Shown here: positions 29,914 through 39,682 of the stretch, piece by piece | Numbering within the stretch: position 1 is the stretch's first letter | Layout: each line of letters starts with the position of its first letter | NCBI GenBank assembly: GCA_003279585.1 | Contig: QCHH01000009.1 | Coordinates: 1 to 55,192, forward strand | Direction: 5' to 3' | DNA from: Prochlorococcus sp. AG-402-A08 | GTDB taxonomy: Bacteria; Cyanobacteriota; Cyanobacteriia; PCC-6307; Cyanobiaceae | Length of the DNA stretch: 55,192 nt | Position numbers and translations under genes: made by a program | The notes under the pieces: generated by a model | Seen by the model: only the letters and a program-made list of their open reading frames with translations | The model's database searches: none | What the model was told of the DNA's origin: nothing

Positions 29914-29931
29914 AAAAATCAAGTTAAAGAC

Positions 29932-31014
29932 TTAACCGATTGCAGGAGCAACAAGAGCTACAGAAGTAGACTCAGCAGCTGCTAGGTCAAGTGGGAAGTT
30001 GTGAGCATTACGCTCATGCATTACTTCCATACCAAGGTTTGCACGGTTAAGTACGTCACCCCAGGTTGGTACAACCTTGCCTGAAGTATCAACTACAGAC
30101 TGGTTGAAGTTGAAGCCGTTCAAGTTGAACGCCATGGTGCAGATGCCCATAGATGTCAACCAAACACAAATTACTGGCCATGAAGCCAAGAAGAAGTGAA
30201 GGCTACGGCTGTTATTGAAGCTTGCATATTGGAAGATCAAACGACCGAAGTAGCCATGAGCTGCAACGATGTTGTATGTCTCTTCTTCTTGTCCAAACTT
30301 ATAACCGTAGTTCTGTGAATCAAGTCCTGTGGTCTCACGGATAAGTGATGAAGTAACCAAAGAACCGTGCATTGCAGAGAACAAAGCACCACCGAACATA
30401 CCTGCTACACCAGCCATATGGAATGGGTGCATCAAGATGTTGTGCTCAGCCTGGAAAACGAACATGAAGTTGAATGTTCCAGAGATTCCTAGAGGCATAC
30501 CATCAGAGAATGAACCCTGACCGAATGGGTAAACAAGGAATACAGCGAAAGCTGCTGATACAGGAGCTGAGTAAGCAACACAGATCCATGGGCGCATACC
30601 TAAACGGTATGAAAGCTCCCACTGACGTCCCATGTATGCAGAGATACCAATAAGGAAGTGGAAGATTACAAGCTGGTAAGGGCCGCCATTGTATAGCCAC
30701 TCATCAAGAGTTGCTGCTTCCCAGATTGGGTAGAAGTGAAGGCCGATAGCGTTACTTGAAGGAACAACAGCACCAGAAATGATGTTGTTTCCATACATGA
30801 ATGAACCAGCTACTGGCTCACGGATACCGTCGATATCAACTGGAGGAGCAGCGATAAATGCAACGATGAAACAAGTTGTTGCCGCAAGAAGGCAAGGGAT
30901 CATTAATACACCGAACCAACCGACATAGATACGATTGTTGGTGGAAGTAACCCACTCGCAGAATTGTGGCCAACCTTTGAGCAACGAAGAACGCTGCTGC
31001 TGAATGGTGGTCAT
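29932..31014 (-). CDS. psbA: Photosystem II D1 protein
   Basis: D1 binds P680, pheophytin, QB and most Mn4CaO5 ligands. The 360-residue protein is nearly invariant over its five helices. The Tyr-Z region is [12 protein letters not shown], the His190 region is [11 protein letters not shown], and the C-terminus [13 protein letters not shown] is cut after the conserved Ala by CtpA. One extra residue near the N-terminus shifts numbering by one: Gln131 here equals canonical position 130, so this is the Gln130 (D1:1-like, low-light type) form. No intron or truncation is seen. It is a monocistronic unit with its own terminator. Confidence 0.99.
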   Translation of the reverse strand: MTTIQQQRSSLLKGWPQFCEWVTSTNNRIYVGWFGVLMIPCLLAATTCFIVAFIAAPPVDIDGIREPVAGSFMYGNNIISGAVVPSSNAIGLHFYPIWEAATLDEWLYNGGPYQLVIFHFLIGISAYMGRQWELSYRLGMRPWICVAYSAPVSAAFAVFLVYPFGQGSFSDGMPLGISGTFNFMFVFQAEHNILMHPFHMAGVAGMFGGALFSAMHGSLVTSSLIRETTGLDSQNYGYKFGQEEETYNIVAAHGYFGRLIFQYASFNNSRSLHFFLASWPVICVWLTSMGICTMAFNLNGFNFNQSVVDTSGKVVPTWGDVLNRANLGMEVMHERNAHNFPLDLAAAESTSVALVAPAIG

Positions 31015-31030
31015 GAGGACGAATGTGAAT

Positions 31031-31044
31031 GTCCCTAACGGGAC
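31031..31044 (-). promoter_or_regulatory. Hairpin in psbA 5' leader
   Basis: On the minus strand GTCCC-GTTA-GGGAC gives a perfect 5-bp stem with a four-base loop, ending 16 bases before the psbA ATG. The spacer ends in GTCCTC and has no Shine-Dalgarno sequence. The geometry matches the psbO leader. Confidence 0.55.
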
Positions 31045-31269
31045 GAGTAAATAAGAGCAGCTAATTAGACTGCCAGCTGTGATATTAAAGGAGAATGATC
31101 CTTTCTGTGGCCAATATGTAGGACAATTTATGAAGAGAATCTGTAAGTCGGACTAAACAGGGACTCAACAAGTCTTAAGATTCTTTTAAGATTCATCCTC
31201 TGAGGTCGGAAATTGGTTCTAATCAAGTGGCTGATTAACGGGCGGAGGGTTGAAGAGCGAGTTCCTTTG

Positions 31270-31285
31270 TGTGATGCACGTCACA
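31270..31285. promoter_or_regulatory. Perfect CRP-like palindrome TGTGA-N6-TCACA
   Basis: The half-sites TGTGA and TCACA are exact with six bases (TGCACG) between, identical to the CRP consensus core. It lies about 256 bases upstream of the psbA start codon. Binding by any CRP-family protein is inferred. Confidence 0.4.
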
Positions 31286-31337
31286 GAAAATATGAATTAG
31301 AGTCTCAAGGGGCAGTTGTTTATTGGAGCGAGAGAAC

Positions 31338-32252
31338 TTACTTCTGATGGACTAGGTTAATAAGTGATTGTTTCCATTCTTTTTTAAAATCCCATAATTC
31401 CCTTTTTGTAAAGCTCATAGCGATATTTTTTTCCACATATGCTGCTTCATTTATAAAAACAGGCACGTAAGCTTCATCTTCTTCAAATCTAATTGTTTCT
31501 TCATTCAACTTAAAAAATAATTCATCATTTTTCTTCAATTCCTGCCAATCCTTTGATTGCCTTAGAGGATGCACATATCCATCAATATTGCCTTGCTCAT
31601 CTCTAGGAAAGTCAATACTTTTAATATGTCTATGAATTATTAACTTGTCAGGGAAATAGAAATCTAAATTCTTAATTTGATGAATTTGTTCCATCAAAGT
31701 CTCAAGAATCAATTTTGTTTGTGAAATAATCCTCGAATTCAAAAGACCCTGACCAATGGGTCCAATCTCGACAACCAGTCCGCAAGGCCAACATTCAACC
31801 AAAAAACCTTTTTGTTTTTGATCAGATTCGTGAAGATAAATTGGTAAACCTAATTTATTTTGAATTAAAGAGGCCAAAGCTAAATCTGCATCTCTTCGTC
31901 CATAAACAACTAAGCAACTTCCCATTGAGGCTGTCGTTGTATGAAAATCTAATGCTATTTGACAAGGGTTTTCTCCTACTTCTCCATAAAGATTCACTAA
32001 TTCATTTGCTCTACTTCCTTCAAAATTTGAAGAGTTCAGACTTGAAAATGATTCTTCTTGAAAACTCCGATTTAAATCTTGGTGTATATATCTTTTCCCA
32101 GCCTTTTTTGCCTCAGGATTTCCAATTACCTGACAAGTCTTAATCCCATGAGTGTTTATTAAAAAGGGTGATTTATTCCATTCATCAAAAAGCCAAATAC
32201 CATTTATTTCATTACCATGGGTACCAGCCACTAGAAGCACCTGTAGCTGCAT
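31338..32252 (-). CDS. Aspartoacylase/succinylglutamate desuccinylase family protein
   Basis: A zinc carboxypeptidase-like hydrolase of 304 residues. The first zinc ligands are in LLVAGTHGNEINGI (GTHGNE), then DLNRSF, then the third ligand region LDFHTTTASMGS, and a catalytic Glu region GLVVEIGPIGQG. In mammals the close family hydrolyses N-acetylaspartate; the cyanobacterial substrate is unknown. The ATG at 32252 is chosen, with a GTG one codon upstream as an alternative. It lies upstream of psbA on the same strand but is separated by 323 bases. Confidence 0.83.
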   Translation of the reverse strand: MQLQVLLVAGTHGNEINGIWLFDEWNKSPFLINTHGIKTCQVIGNPEAKKAGKRYIHQDLNRSFQEESFSSLNSSNFEGSRANELVNLYGEVGENPCQIALDFHTTTASMGSCLVVYGRRDADLALASLIQNKLGLPIYLHESDQKQKGFLVECWPCGLVVEIGPIGQGLLNSRIISQTKLILETLMEQIHQIKNLDFYFPDKLIIHRHIKSIDFPRDEQGNIDGYVHPLRQSKDWQELKKNDELFFKLNEETIRFEEDEAYVPVFINEAAYVEKNIAMSFTKRELWDFKKEWKQSLINLVHQK

Positions 32253-32297
32253 CACTAATCAATAAAACATAGATAAAAATAATCTTAAAAGAAATTC

Positions 32298-33272
32298 ATG
32301 GCCATACCACCAATATTTGTAAAAGCTGCGAGACACATTTGGAATTTCGAGTGGCAGATTTTAATGAATGGTCTTGCACCTTCAGATTCTGATGGGAATT
32401 TCAAGAGACCAATAAATCTTCAGAAAAAAATTCAAATCCCGACCAAGGAAGATTTAAAAAATAGAGCTTCAAATCAAATGCCAGGTTTAATTGTTGGCAA
32501 AAGTTGTCCTTGGGCTCATAGAGCATGGATGATTTATGAAATCAAAGGATTAAATAAGTCAATCAATCTTCACATTTCTCAAGTAGACAATGAGGGAGGA
32601 AGATGGAAATTAGATCCACCAATAAAAGGTTGTAAAACCCTTCAAGAACTTTATAAAAAATGCGGAAATCATCAATCAAGAAGAGCAACAGTACCCATGC
32701 TTTTCGATCCAGGTAAGGAGCCTGAATCAAAATTAAGACTTATAAACAATGAAAGCGCTGAGCTTGTCGAAATATTAAATAACTGGCCTATATACGATCA
32801 AGAAATAAACCTTAACCCAAGCAAATATAAAAAACAAATAATTAACTGGCAGAATCTAATTCAAGAAAATATTAATAATGGAGTTTATAAATGTGGATTT
32901 GCTAGAAATCAAAAAGCTTATGAAAAAGCTTCTAAAGATTTGTTCTCAGCTCTAAATATTATAGAACAACATCTTCAATCAAATGGTCCTTGGCTTTGTG
33001 GGGAAAATCTTTCAATTGCTGATATAAGACTTTTCCCTACCCTTATTAGATGGGAAGCAATTTATTACCCACTATTTAAATGTAGTAATAAACCAATTAA
33101 ATCTTTCCCACATATAATTAAATGGAGAAAAAAATTTTTTAATATGTACAATATTAAAAAAACATGTGATGTTGATGCTTGGAGAAAAGATTATTTTGGA
33201 GCTTTATTTCCCTTAAATCCAAGTAGTATTATTCCTAAAGGAGAGGATATTACCACAACTATCAACAATTAA
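32298..33272 (+). CDS. Glutathionyl-hydroquinone reductase-like (Xi-class GST)
   Basis: A 324-residue protein with a thioredoxin-fold N-domain and a helical C-domain. The catalytic motif GKSCPWAHRAWM (CPWAHR) is diagnostic of Xi-class GSTs (Ecm4/YqjG), which strip glutathione from glutathionyl-hydroquinones. ATVPMLFDPG is the cis-Pro region, NNESAELVEIL the glutathione-binding stretch, and GVYKCGFARNQKAYE with LCGENLSIADIRLFPTLIRWE the C-domain. The ATG is clear. Its stop abuts the DUF2301 gene, so the two are co-transcribed. Confidence 0.88.
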   Translation: MAIPPIFVKAARHIWNFEWQILMNGLAPSDSDGNFKRPINLQKKIQIPTKEDLKNRASNQMPGLIVGKSCPWAHRAWMIYEIKGLNKSINLHISQVDNEGGRWKLDPPIKGCKTLQELYKKCGNHQSRRATVPMLFDPGKEPESKLRLINNESAELVEILNNWPIYDQEINLNPSKYKKQIINWQNLIQENINNGVYKCGFARNQKAYEKASKDLFSALNIIEQHLQSNGPWLCGENLSIADIRLFPTLIRWEAIYYPLFKCSNKPIKSFPHIIKWRKKFFNMYNIKKTCDVDAWRKDYFGALFPLNPSSIIPKGEDITTTINN

Positions 33273-33944
33273 TTGTCAACTATGAAAGAAAAAAATTCTT
33301 ACTTTAAATCCTCAAATCCTATTAAAGGAGTCTATGGAGATTTTATAGTTACTTCTAATGATAAAAAAGAAGTTCTATTTTATCGATTATCAATTCTGTT
33401 CTGCGGATTATTCTTTTCAATAGGAATAGCTCAATGGTTTTTCAATGGATCTCATCAAATATGGATTTGGCTATTATGCATGGCAATAAGTCTAGGTTTC
33501 AGCCTGAAGTGGATACATATATACTTAAGACCTTTACATCAAACACTAATAATTTTCTGGGCAGTAGGTTGTATTGGATTGTTGATACTTTCATATCATT
33601 TCGGAGTAACAAATCTAATGTATGGTCTCAGAGAAAATCCAAAATCGATATTACTTATCGGTCCACTTTTTGCTTCTTTAACTGGGATAGGTTTCAAAGA
33701 GTTTTTTTGTTTCAGAAGAATGGAAGCAATAGGGATCACGATTCTCATCCCAATTGCTTTAATTGGATATTTAACTGAATTAGCCAATGAAAGTTTTACT
33801 TTTGCAACTCTAGTTGTGGCGTCTTTGCTATTGCTATTAATGGGAATAAGGAAATTCAACCTGCCAGCAGAAGCTGATATTGGAGATAAAAGCGTTTTTG
33901 ATTATTTAGAAAGCCAAAGGAAGCTAAAAGTGTCTGATGCTTAA
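33273..33944 (+). CDS. DUF2301 family integral membrane protein
   Basis: A 223-residue membrane protein with about six or seven hydrophobic helices between residues 38 and 185. It resembles the cyanobacterial DUF2301 family in GVYGDFIVTSNDKKEVLFYRLS near residue 20 and FKEFFCFRRMEA in the middle. The function is unknown. The TTG start directly follows the GST stop; an ATG three codons in (33282) is equally possible. The coupling suggests a link with quinone or glutathione metabolism, but that is only inference. Confidence 0.72.
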   Translation: MSTMKEKNSYFKSSNPIKGVYGDFIVTSNDKKEVLFYRLSILFCGLFFSIGIAQWFFNGSHQIWIWLLCMAISLGFSLKWIHIYLRPLHQTLIIFWAVGCIGLLILSYHFGVTNLMYGLRENPKSILLIGPLFASLTGIGFKEFFCFRRMEAIGITILIPIALIGYLTELANESFTFATLVVASLLLLLMGIRKFNLPAEADIGDKSVFDYLESQRKLKVSDA

Positions 33945-34111
33945 ATAAATCAACCAATTATCAATTAACAGAGAAAACCCACAGAAAGATCTTTTTCTAG
34001 GTCTTAAGTCAGGGAATGGTGAGGAAATCCAACCAAATTTACAAACCACGTGCAATATTCCTCCGTCATAATTATTGTGTTAGTCAAACAATCCTGCTCT
34101 TAAAAGACGCT

Positions 34112-34330
34112 ATGAAAACTATTGACGAGCATATTAAAAAGGATGAATCCGAGATCCAAGAAGCAAAAGCTCAGGGAAATGAATCCAAGCTCCATCATTT
34201 AGAAGATGAACTTAATTCTCTCAAGGAATATAAGGAGCATCATCCTGAAGACAAGCATGATCCAAATGCTCTGGAACTTTTCTGCGACGCCAATCCTGAC
34301 GAACCTGAGTGCTTGGTATACGACGATTAA
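34112..34330 (+). CDS. CP12-type Calvin-cycle regulator, C-terminal cysteine pair only
   Basis: A 72-residue, highly charged, largely disordered protein ending in DPNALELFCDANPDEPECLVYDD, the GAPDH-binding end of CP12. CP12 bridges GAPDH and phosphoribulokinase and switches off the Calvin cycle in the dark. The usual N-terminal Cys pair and the AWDxVEEL core are absent, as in other picocyanobacterial CP12-like proteins. I chose the ATG at 34112. An ATG at 34016 would add 32 unconserved residues including one Cys. A terminator follows. Confidence 0.85.
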   Translation: MKTIDEHIKKDESEIQEAKAQGNESKLHHLEDELNSLKEYKEHHPEDKHDPNALELFCDANPDEPECLVYDD

Positions 34331-34350
34331 TATTTAAAAACAATCAATAT

Positions 34351-34386
34351 AAAAAAAGGGGGAGGCAATAGCCTCCCCCTTTTTTT
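34351..34386. terminator. Bidirectional terminator between CP12 and the 60-residue gene
   Basis: GGGGGAGGC, loop AATA, GCCTCCCCC gives nine perfect pairs. It has seven As before and seven Ts after, so it can stop transcription from both convergent genes. Confidence 0.93.
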
Positions 34387-34399
34387 ATATTAAATCCTA

Positions 34400-34582
34400 T
34401 TAATAATCCATATTAAAGTCTGAGGGACTTCCAGTTAAAGAACACACAACTGCCTCCTCATTTTTCATCTGTCGTACTTCAGCGATTGGTCTACCCATTT
34501 TCTTTAGTACATCAATATCTTGATCAGTCTGGCAGCGAGCAATAATTTCTCCTTGTCCATCAAAACAACTGTAAAAATCCAT
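34400..34582 (-). CDS. Small conserved-looking protein of unknown function
   Basis: A 60-residue acidic protein (MDFYSCFDGQGEIIARCQ...). It has no membrane span or signal and carries three cysteines. The sequence is balanced in composition, unlike random A/T-rich frames. It starts with ATG and ends beside a strong bidirectional terminator, so it is very likely a real gene. I believe similar proteins occur in other marine picocyanobacteria, but I cannot confirm it here. The function is unknown. Confidence 0.75.
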   Translation of the reverse strand: MDFYSCFDGQGEIIARCQTDQDIDVLKKMGRPIAEVRQMKNEEAVVCSLTGSPSDFNMDY

Positions 34583-34659
34583 AATTTTAATAACTCTCTT
34601 TAGTTATGACCAAAAATCAACTGTAAGACAAGTAGGTATGATTCACTCATAACAATTAA

Positions 34660-35649
<990 letters not shown>

Positions 35650-35749
35650 TTAAAAAATATCTCTAATCAATTAACTAAATAATAATTCTTACATTTATCC
35701 TTGCTCAATTAAAGAACTGAAAACACTGTTTATAACTTTCACCTCAATT

Positions 35750-38164
35750 TCAATCAACCATCCACACAACACTACATCCAGGGCCTCCATCATGAGGTTC
35801 AGCATCGGCTACTTTTTCAACATATGAAAGTGAATCAAACCATTTCCTCAAACCTTTTTTTAGTTTTCCAGAACCAATTCCATGAATAACCCATAAAGCT
35901 CCGGAACAATTTCTCAATTTTTCTTCAATTACCCCCTCGGCTTCATGCACGCGTAACCCCCTTACATCTAAGGTATTTTTTTTAGTACGTACTAAAGATA
36001 AATTCTTTCTTACCTGCGAAGTTTTTACTTGCACACTTGGATTTATTTCGGCCTTTTGACCATCAAGACTTTCTACTTCCGTTAAACTGACTTTGCTTCG
36101 AAATACCCCACACAATACTGTTAATTGCATTCCATCATCTGAGAAAGAAATTATTTCACCTGCTTTACCTATAGAAGACAATCTAACTTTGTCCCCAATT
36201 TTTGGAACCCAGCCCGGCACATGCGGAGCCCGCCTATTACTTCGATATCCCTTCTCCATTTGCCGTAATCGTTTACCAGCAATTCTTGCTGTTTCACCAC
36301 TAGCATTTTGATCGCGCAAACGTTTAATCAAATGTCTAACTTCTTTTTGACCTTCTCGAATTGATGACTCCAATTTGAACCTTCCTTGTTCATTAAACCT
36401 CTCCGTTTGTTGACGTTGTTTCTGCCAACTATCAAGTAATTCTTCATGTAATAATTCAGTTTTTGCCAATAAAGCCGCGGCATCTTCAGCTGCTGATTGT
36501 TGCCGCTCACGTTGTTTTTCTAAGCCTTTAATAACTTGATTAACATTATCAACGCTGGCAGGATTGATAAACTCTTGAGCACGTTTTATCACTTCCGAAT
36601 CAAGACCAAGTCTTTGTGAAATCTCAATTGCATTACTCCTACCAGGAATGCCCCATTGCAAATGAAAGGTTGGTTTTATTGTTTCACTATCAAAAGAAAC
36701 TGAAGCATTTTCAAATCTTGAATCACTATATTTCAGTGCTTTTAATTCTCCAAAATGAGTAGTCGCAATAGTTAGTCGTGCTCTATCCGCCATTATCTTT
36801 AACAGAGCCATAGCCAAAGCTGTACCTTCAGAGGGATCAGTTCCTGCTCCAACTTCGTCTAAAAGAACAAGAGTCGTCCCATGGGAAGAAGCTATAGCAT
36901 CGAGTATTCGACTTATACGAAGAATATGTCCACTAAATGTAGATAAATTTTGCTGTAATGATTGCTCATCACCAATATCGGCTAAAATATTTTTACACCA
37001 GGGCAATCTTGGTGCGCCATTACATGGTAAAAGTATTCCTGCTTTTGCCATTAAAACTGCTAGACCAATACTTTTTAAAGCAACTGTTTTGCCTCCAGTA
37101 TTAGGACCTGTAATTGCAACAACTTTTAAATCAGACGGAACATCAAAAGTGGTTGGAACTACTGTATTTTTTTTCTCATGAAAATCATTCCATACTAATA
37201 AAGGATGACGAAAATCTTTAATCTCAAATAGTGTATTTTCATTCTCATCAAGAATTGCTGGTACCCCGTTAAGCCATTTAGAGTAACGAGCTCGTGACAA
37301 TGCAAACTCAATCTGCAAAAGAATCTCTCCTAAATGAGCTATTACATCGGCATTAAACCCAACCTCTTTACTCCAATTAGCTAAAAGTCTCCTCTCTTCA
37401 TCTGAGATTTCAGAATCTATTTTTGCCAAACGATTCCCTATTGATATGACAGCTTGTGGCTCGACATAGATCGTATTTCCTGAAGCGGAACTATCATGAA
37501 CCATTCCCTTAATCTGGTCGGAAGTCCCAGCTTTAAATGCTAAAACAGGTCTTCCATACCGTTCTGAGATAATATTATCTTGAAGTAATCCACCATATTT
37601 CCGGATAATATCTTGAAGAATATCTTTTCTTTGAAGACGTACCGAATTCCTATGGCGTCGTAATTCAGAAAGTTTTGGACTAGCACGATCTGCAATTCGC
37701 CCACCTTCATCCAGGCCAAATTCAAGTAGTTTTTGCAAATCAGGCAAAGTTGCAACGTCTTTGAGTAATTCAGAAAGTCGTGGACGTATTAATTGATCAA
37801 ATATTAGTTTTCGTAATTTTCTAGCAGCTCTTAAAGTATCAGCAACTTTTAATAAATCCTCACCTATTGCGACACCACCTTTGGAGCATATCAAAAGAAT
37901 ATTTCTTAAATCATGAATACCTTCAAAAGATATTCCTCCATCAAGAGAAATATCTAATGATCCAATTTCTAAAGTTTGGGACAATAGCTCTTGGCTAAGA
38001 GATATATCTAATGGCAAATCAAAGCTTTTACATTTATTACGACCTTGTTGGGTAACCGCGAATGTAGACAAATGATTACAAACAGTTGGCCATTCAAGTA
38101 ACTCCAAAGACTCTAGAATTATTTGTGTTTTTGCAGAATCATCACGATTTATTGTAAATTCCAT
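35750..38164 (-). CDS. mutS2: Endonuclease MutS2
   Basis: An 804-residue MutS-like ATPase without the mismatch-recognition domain. The core contains Walker A ITGPNTGGKTVALKSIG near residue 335, LADIGDEQSLQQNLSTFSGH and Walker B VLLDEVGAGTDPSEG. A coiled clamp region lies at about 520-620. The C-terminal Smr nuclease domain has LDVRGLRVHEAEGVIEEKL and HGIGSGKLKKGLRKW. MutS2 acts in recombination suppression or ribosome-collision rescue in other bacteria. It starts with ATG 15 bases after the VOC gene. Confidence 0.96.
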   Translation of the reverse strand: MEFTINRDDSAKTQIILESLELLEWPTVCNHLSTFAVTQQGRNKCKSFDLPLDISLSQELLSQTLEIGSLDISLDGGISFEGIHDLRNILLICSKGGVAIGEDLLKVADTLRAARKLRKLIFDQLIRPRLSELLKDVATLPDLQKLLEFGLDEGGRIADRASPKLSELRRHRNSVRLQRKDILQDIIRKYGGLLQDNIISERYGRPVLAFKAGTSDQIKGMVHDSSASGNTIYVEPQAVISIGNRLAKIDSEISDEERRLLANWSKEVGFNADVIAHLGEILLQIEFALSRARYSKWLNGVPAILDENENTLFEIKDFRHPLLVWNDFHEKKNTVVPTTFDVPSDLKVVAITGPNTGGKTVALKSIGLAVLMAKAGILLPCNGAPRLPWCKNILADIGDEQSLQQNLSTFSGHILRISRILDAIASSHGTTLVLLDEVGAGTDPSEGTALAMALLKIMADRARLTIATTHFGELKALKYSDSRFENASVSFDSETIKPTFHLQWGIPGRSNAIEISQRLGLDSEVIKRAQEFINPASVDNVNQVIKGLEKQRERQQSAAEDAAALLAKTELLHEELLDSWQKQRQQTERFNEQGRFKLESSIREGQKEVRHLIKRLRDQNASGETARIAGKRLRQMEKGYRSNRRAPHVPGWVPKIGDKVRLSSIGKAGEIISFSDDGMQLTVLCGVFRSKVSLTEVESLDGQKAEINPSVQVKTSQVRKNLSLVRTKKNTLDVRGLRVHEAEGVIEEKLRNCSGALWVIHGIGSGKLKKGLRKWFDSLSYVEKVADAEPHDGGPGCSVVWMVD

Positions 38165-38179
38165 TCGTCTACCTAAATT

Positions 38180-38584
38180 CTATTGATTTGTTGGAATTCC
38201 TGTTGATGGGTGATAAAGCATTTCCAACCAATTACCTTCTGTATCTTTCAAGTAAAAAGAAGAAGTTCCATCTCGATGATCATGCAAAGCGCCAACCTGT
38301 ACACCTTGATTTTTTAGAGAAGAATGAATTCTTTCTATTTCATCCTTTTTAGTGAAGTGAAATGCAAAATGTGGGCCAGCTGCTTTATAGCTCGGACCGA
38401 GCAAAGCTAGGCCATCTTTGTGCTCTCCTGTCTCTAAGTAACACCAATCAGGATCATCCCAAACAAGCTTCATTCCCAAGCTCAAATAAAAACTTTTAGC
38501 CCTATCAACATCATCCACTCTTATAGCTACATGGCCGAGCCGATGAACTCTTTCATTATTTAAGTCAGAGTGTTTTTCTAGCAT
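38180..38584 (-). CDS. VOC / glyoxalase I-like protein
   Basis: A 134-residue vicinal-oxygen-chelate protein. VHRLGHVAIRVDDVDRAKSFYLSLGMKLVWDDPDWCYLETG, then HFAFHFTKKDEI and FYLKDTEGNWLEMLYHP carry the His/Glu metal ligands expected of glyoxalase-like folds. Its true substrate is unknown; annotation as lactoylglutathione lyase would be a guess. I use the ATG at 38584. A longer frame to 38650 would overlap hemB by 19 bases and add an unconserved basic stretch. Confidence 0.82.
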   Translation of the reverse strand: MLEKHSDLNNERVHRLGHVAIRVDDVDRAKSFYLSLGMKLVWDDPDWCYLETGEHKDGLALLGPSYKAAGPHFAFHFTKKDEIERIHSSLKNQGVQVGALHDHRDGTSSFYLKDTEGNWLEMLYHPSTGIPTNQ

Positions 38585-38631
38585 TACTTTTGATTGAAAA
38601 TTGAAATTTTTAATAATTTTCCTAATTAACT

Positions 38632-39633
38632 CTATTGTTCTTTTAACCATCCTGCGGCATCACATGCATGATACGTAAGGATCAGATTTGCTCCAGCTCT
38701 TTTAAAACTCAATAAAGTTTCTAAAACTATTGCCTTTTCATCAATCCAACCTCTTTGAGCAGCAGCTTTAACCATTGAATACTCTCCACTAACGTTATAT
38801 GCAGCGATTGGTAATTCTGATTCTTCCCTTAAACGATAAATAATATCTAAGTAAGCTAAACCAGGCTTAACCATTAGGATGTCCGATCCCTCTTGTTCAT
38901 CAAGTTGAGCTTCTGTTATGGCTTCTCTAGCATTCGCTGGATCCATCTGATAGGTGTTTTTATTTTTCGGTATAGGCTTATTTGATAATGATCTAGGGGC
39001 AGAATCTAAAGCTTCTCTAAAAGGCCCGTAATAGGCAGATGAATATTTTGCGGTGTAACTAATTATTCCTACATGTTCAAAACCTTCATCATCTAAGGCT
39101 TCTCTTATAGCTCCTACTCTTCCATCCATCATGTCACTAGGTCCAATTAAATCTGCTCCTGATTTTGCTTGGACCACTGCTTGTTTACATAAATAATCAA
39201 CGGTTTCATCATTCAAAATTATTCCTTGATTACTAACTATTCCATCATGACCATCACAAGAATAAGGATCTAAAGCGACATCAGTCATGATGCACATTTC
39301 AGGTATCTCTATTTTCAATCTTTCAATGGCCCTTGGTATTAAACCTTTTTCATTAAAACATTCAGCTCCATCTTCTGTTTTCAGCTCTTCTGGAACTTTT
39401 GGAAATAGAACGACACATCTAATACCTAGATTCCAAGCACGTTTAACTTCATCAACCAAGCTATCCATTGACCAGCGAAATGCACCTGGCATCGCTGCTA
39501 TTTCTTGAATATCTGAACCTTCATGAACAAAAAGAGGGTAAATAAAGTCTGAGGCAGAGACACTATGCTCTCTAACCATATCTCTTAAAGAGTTTGTTCT
39601 TCGAAGACGACGGGGCCGATAAGTAAGATCCAT
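38632..39633 (-). CDS. hemB: Delta-aminolevulinic acid dehydratase
   Basis: HemB (porphobilinogen synthase) condenses two 5-aminolevulinates to porphobilinogen for haem and chlorophyll. The 333-residue protein has DVALDPYSCDGHDGI in the metal region, a Schiff-base lysine in ISYTAKYSSAYYGPFR and a second in ILMVKPGLAYLDI. The ATG at 39633 (MDLTYRPRRLRR) matches the family start; a TTG three codons upstream is less likely. It lies in a leftward block with DnaJ-like, VOC and mutS2 genes. Confidence 0.97.
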   Translation of the reverse strand: MDLTYRPRRLRRTNSLRDMVREHSVSASDFIYPLFVHEGSDIQEIAAMPGAFRWSMDSLVDEVKRAWNLGIRCVVLFPKVPEELKTEDGAECFNEKGLIPRAIERLKIEIPEMCIMTDVALDPYSCDGHDGIVSNQGIILNDETVDYLCKQAVVQAKSGADLIGPSDMMDGRVGAIREALDDEGFEHVGIISYTAKYSSAYYGPFREALDSAPRSLSNKPIPKNKNTYQMDPANAREAITEAQLDEQEGSDILMVKPGLAYLDIIYRLREESELPIAAYNVSGEYSMVKAAAQRGWIDEKAIVLETLLSFKRAGANLILTYHACDAAGWLKEQ

Positions 39634-39682
39634 ATTGACCAATAGAGATAACTACATGAGAGATAACTACATTTTACTTCCT

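Larger units (their letters stand above)
31015..31337 (-). promoter_or_regulatory. psbA upstream region (323 bases)
   Basis: No gene is visible. The stretch holds the psbA leader and promoter, and the 3' flank of the aspartoacylase gene. Notable elements are a leader hairpin at 31031-31044, an 11-bp-phased direct repeat at 31175-31194, and a perfect TGTGA-N6-TCACA at 31270-31285. The part around 31230-31290 is visibly richer in G and C than surrounding intergenic sequence, so a small RNA cannot be excluded. I could not settle on a -35/-10 pair. Confidence 0.5.
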
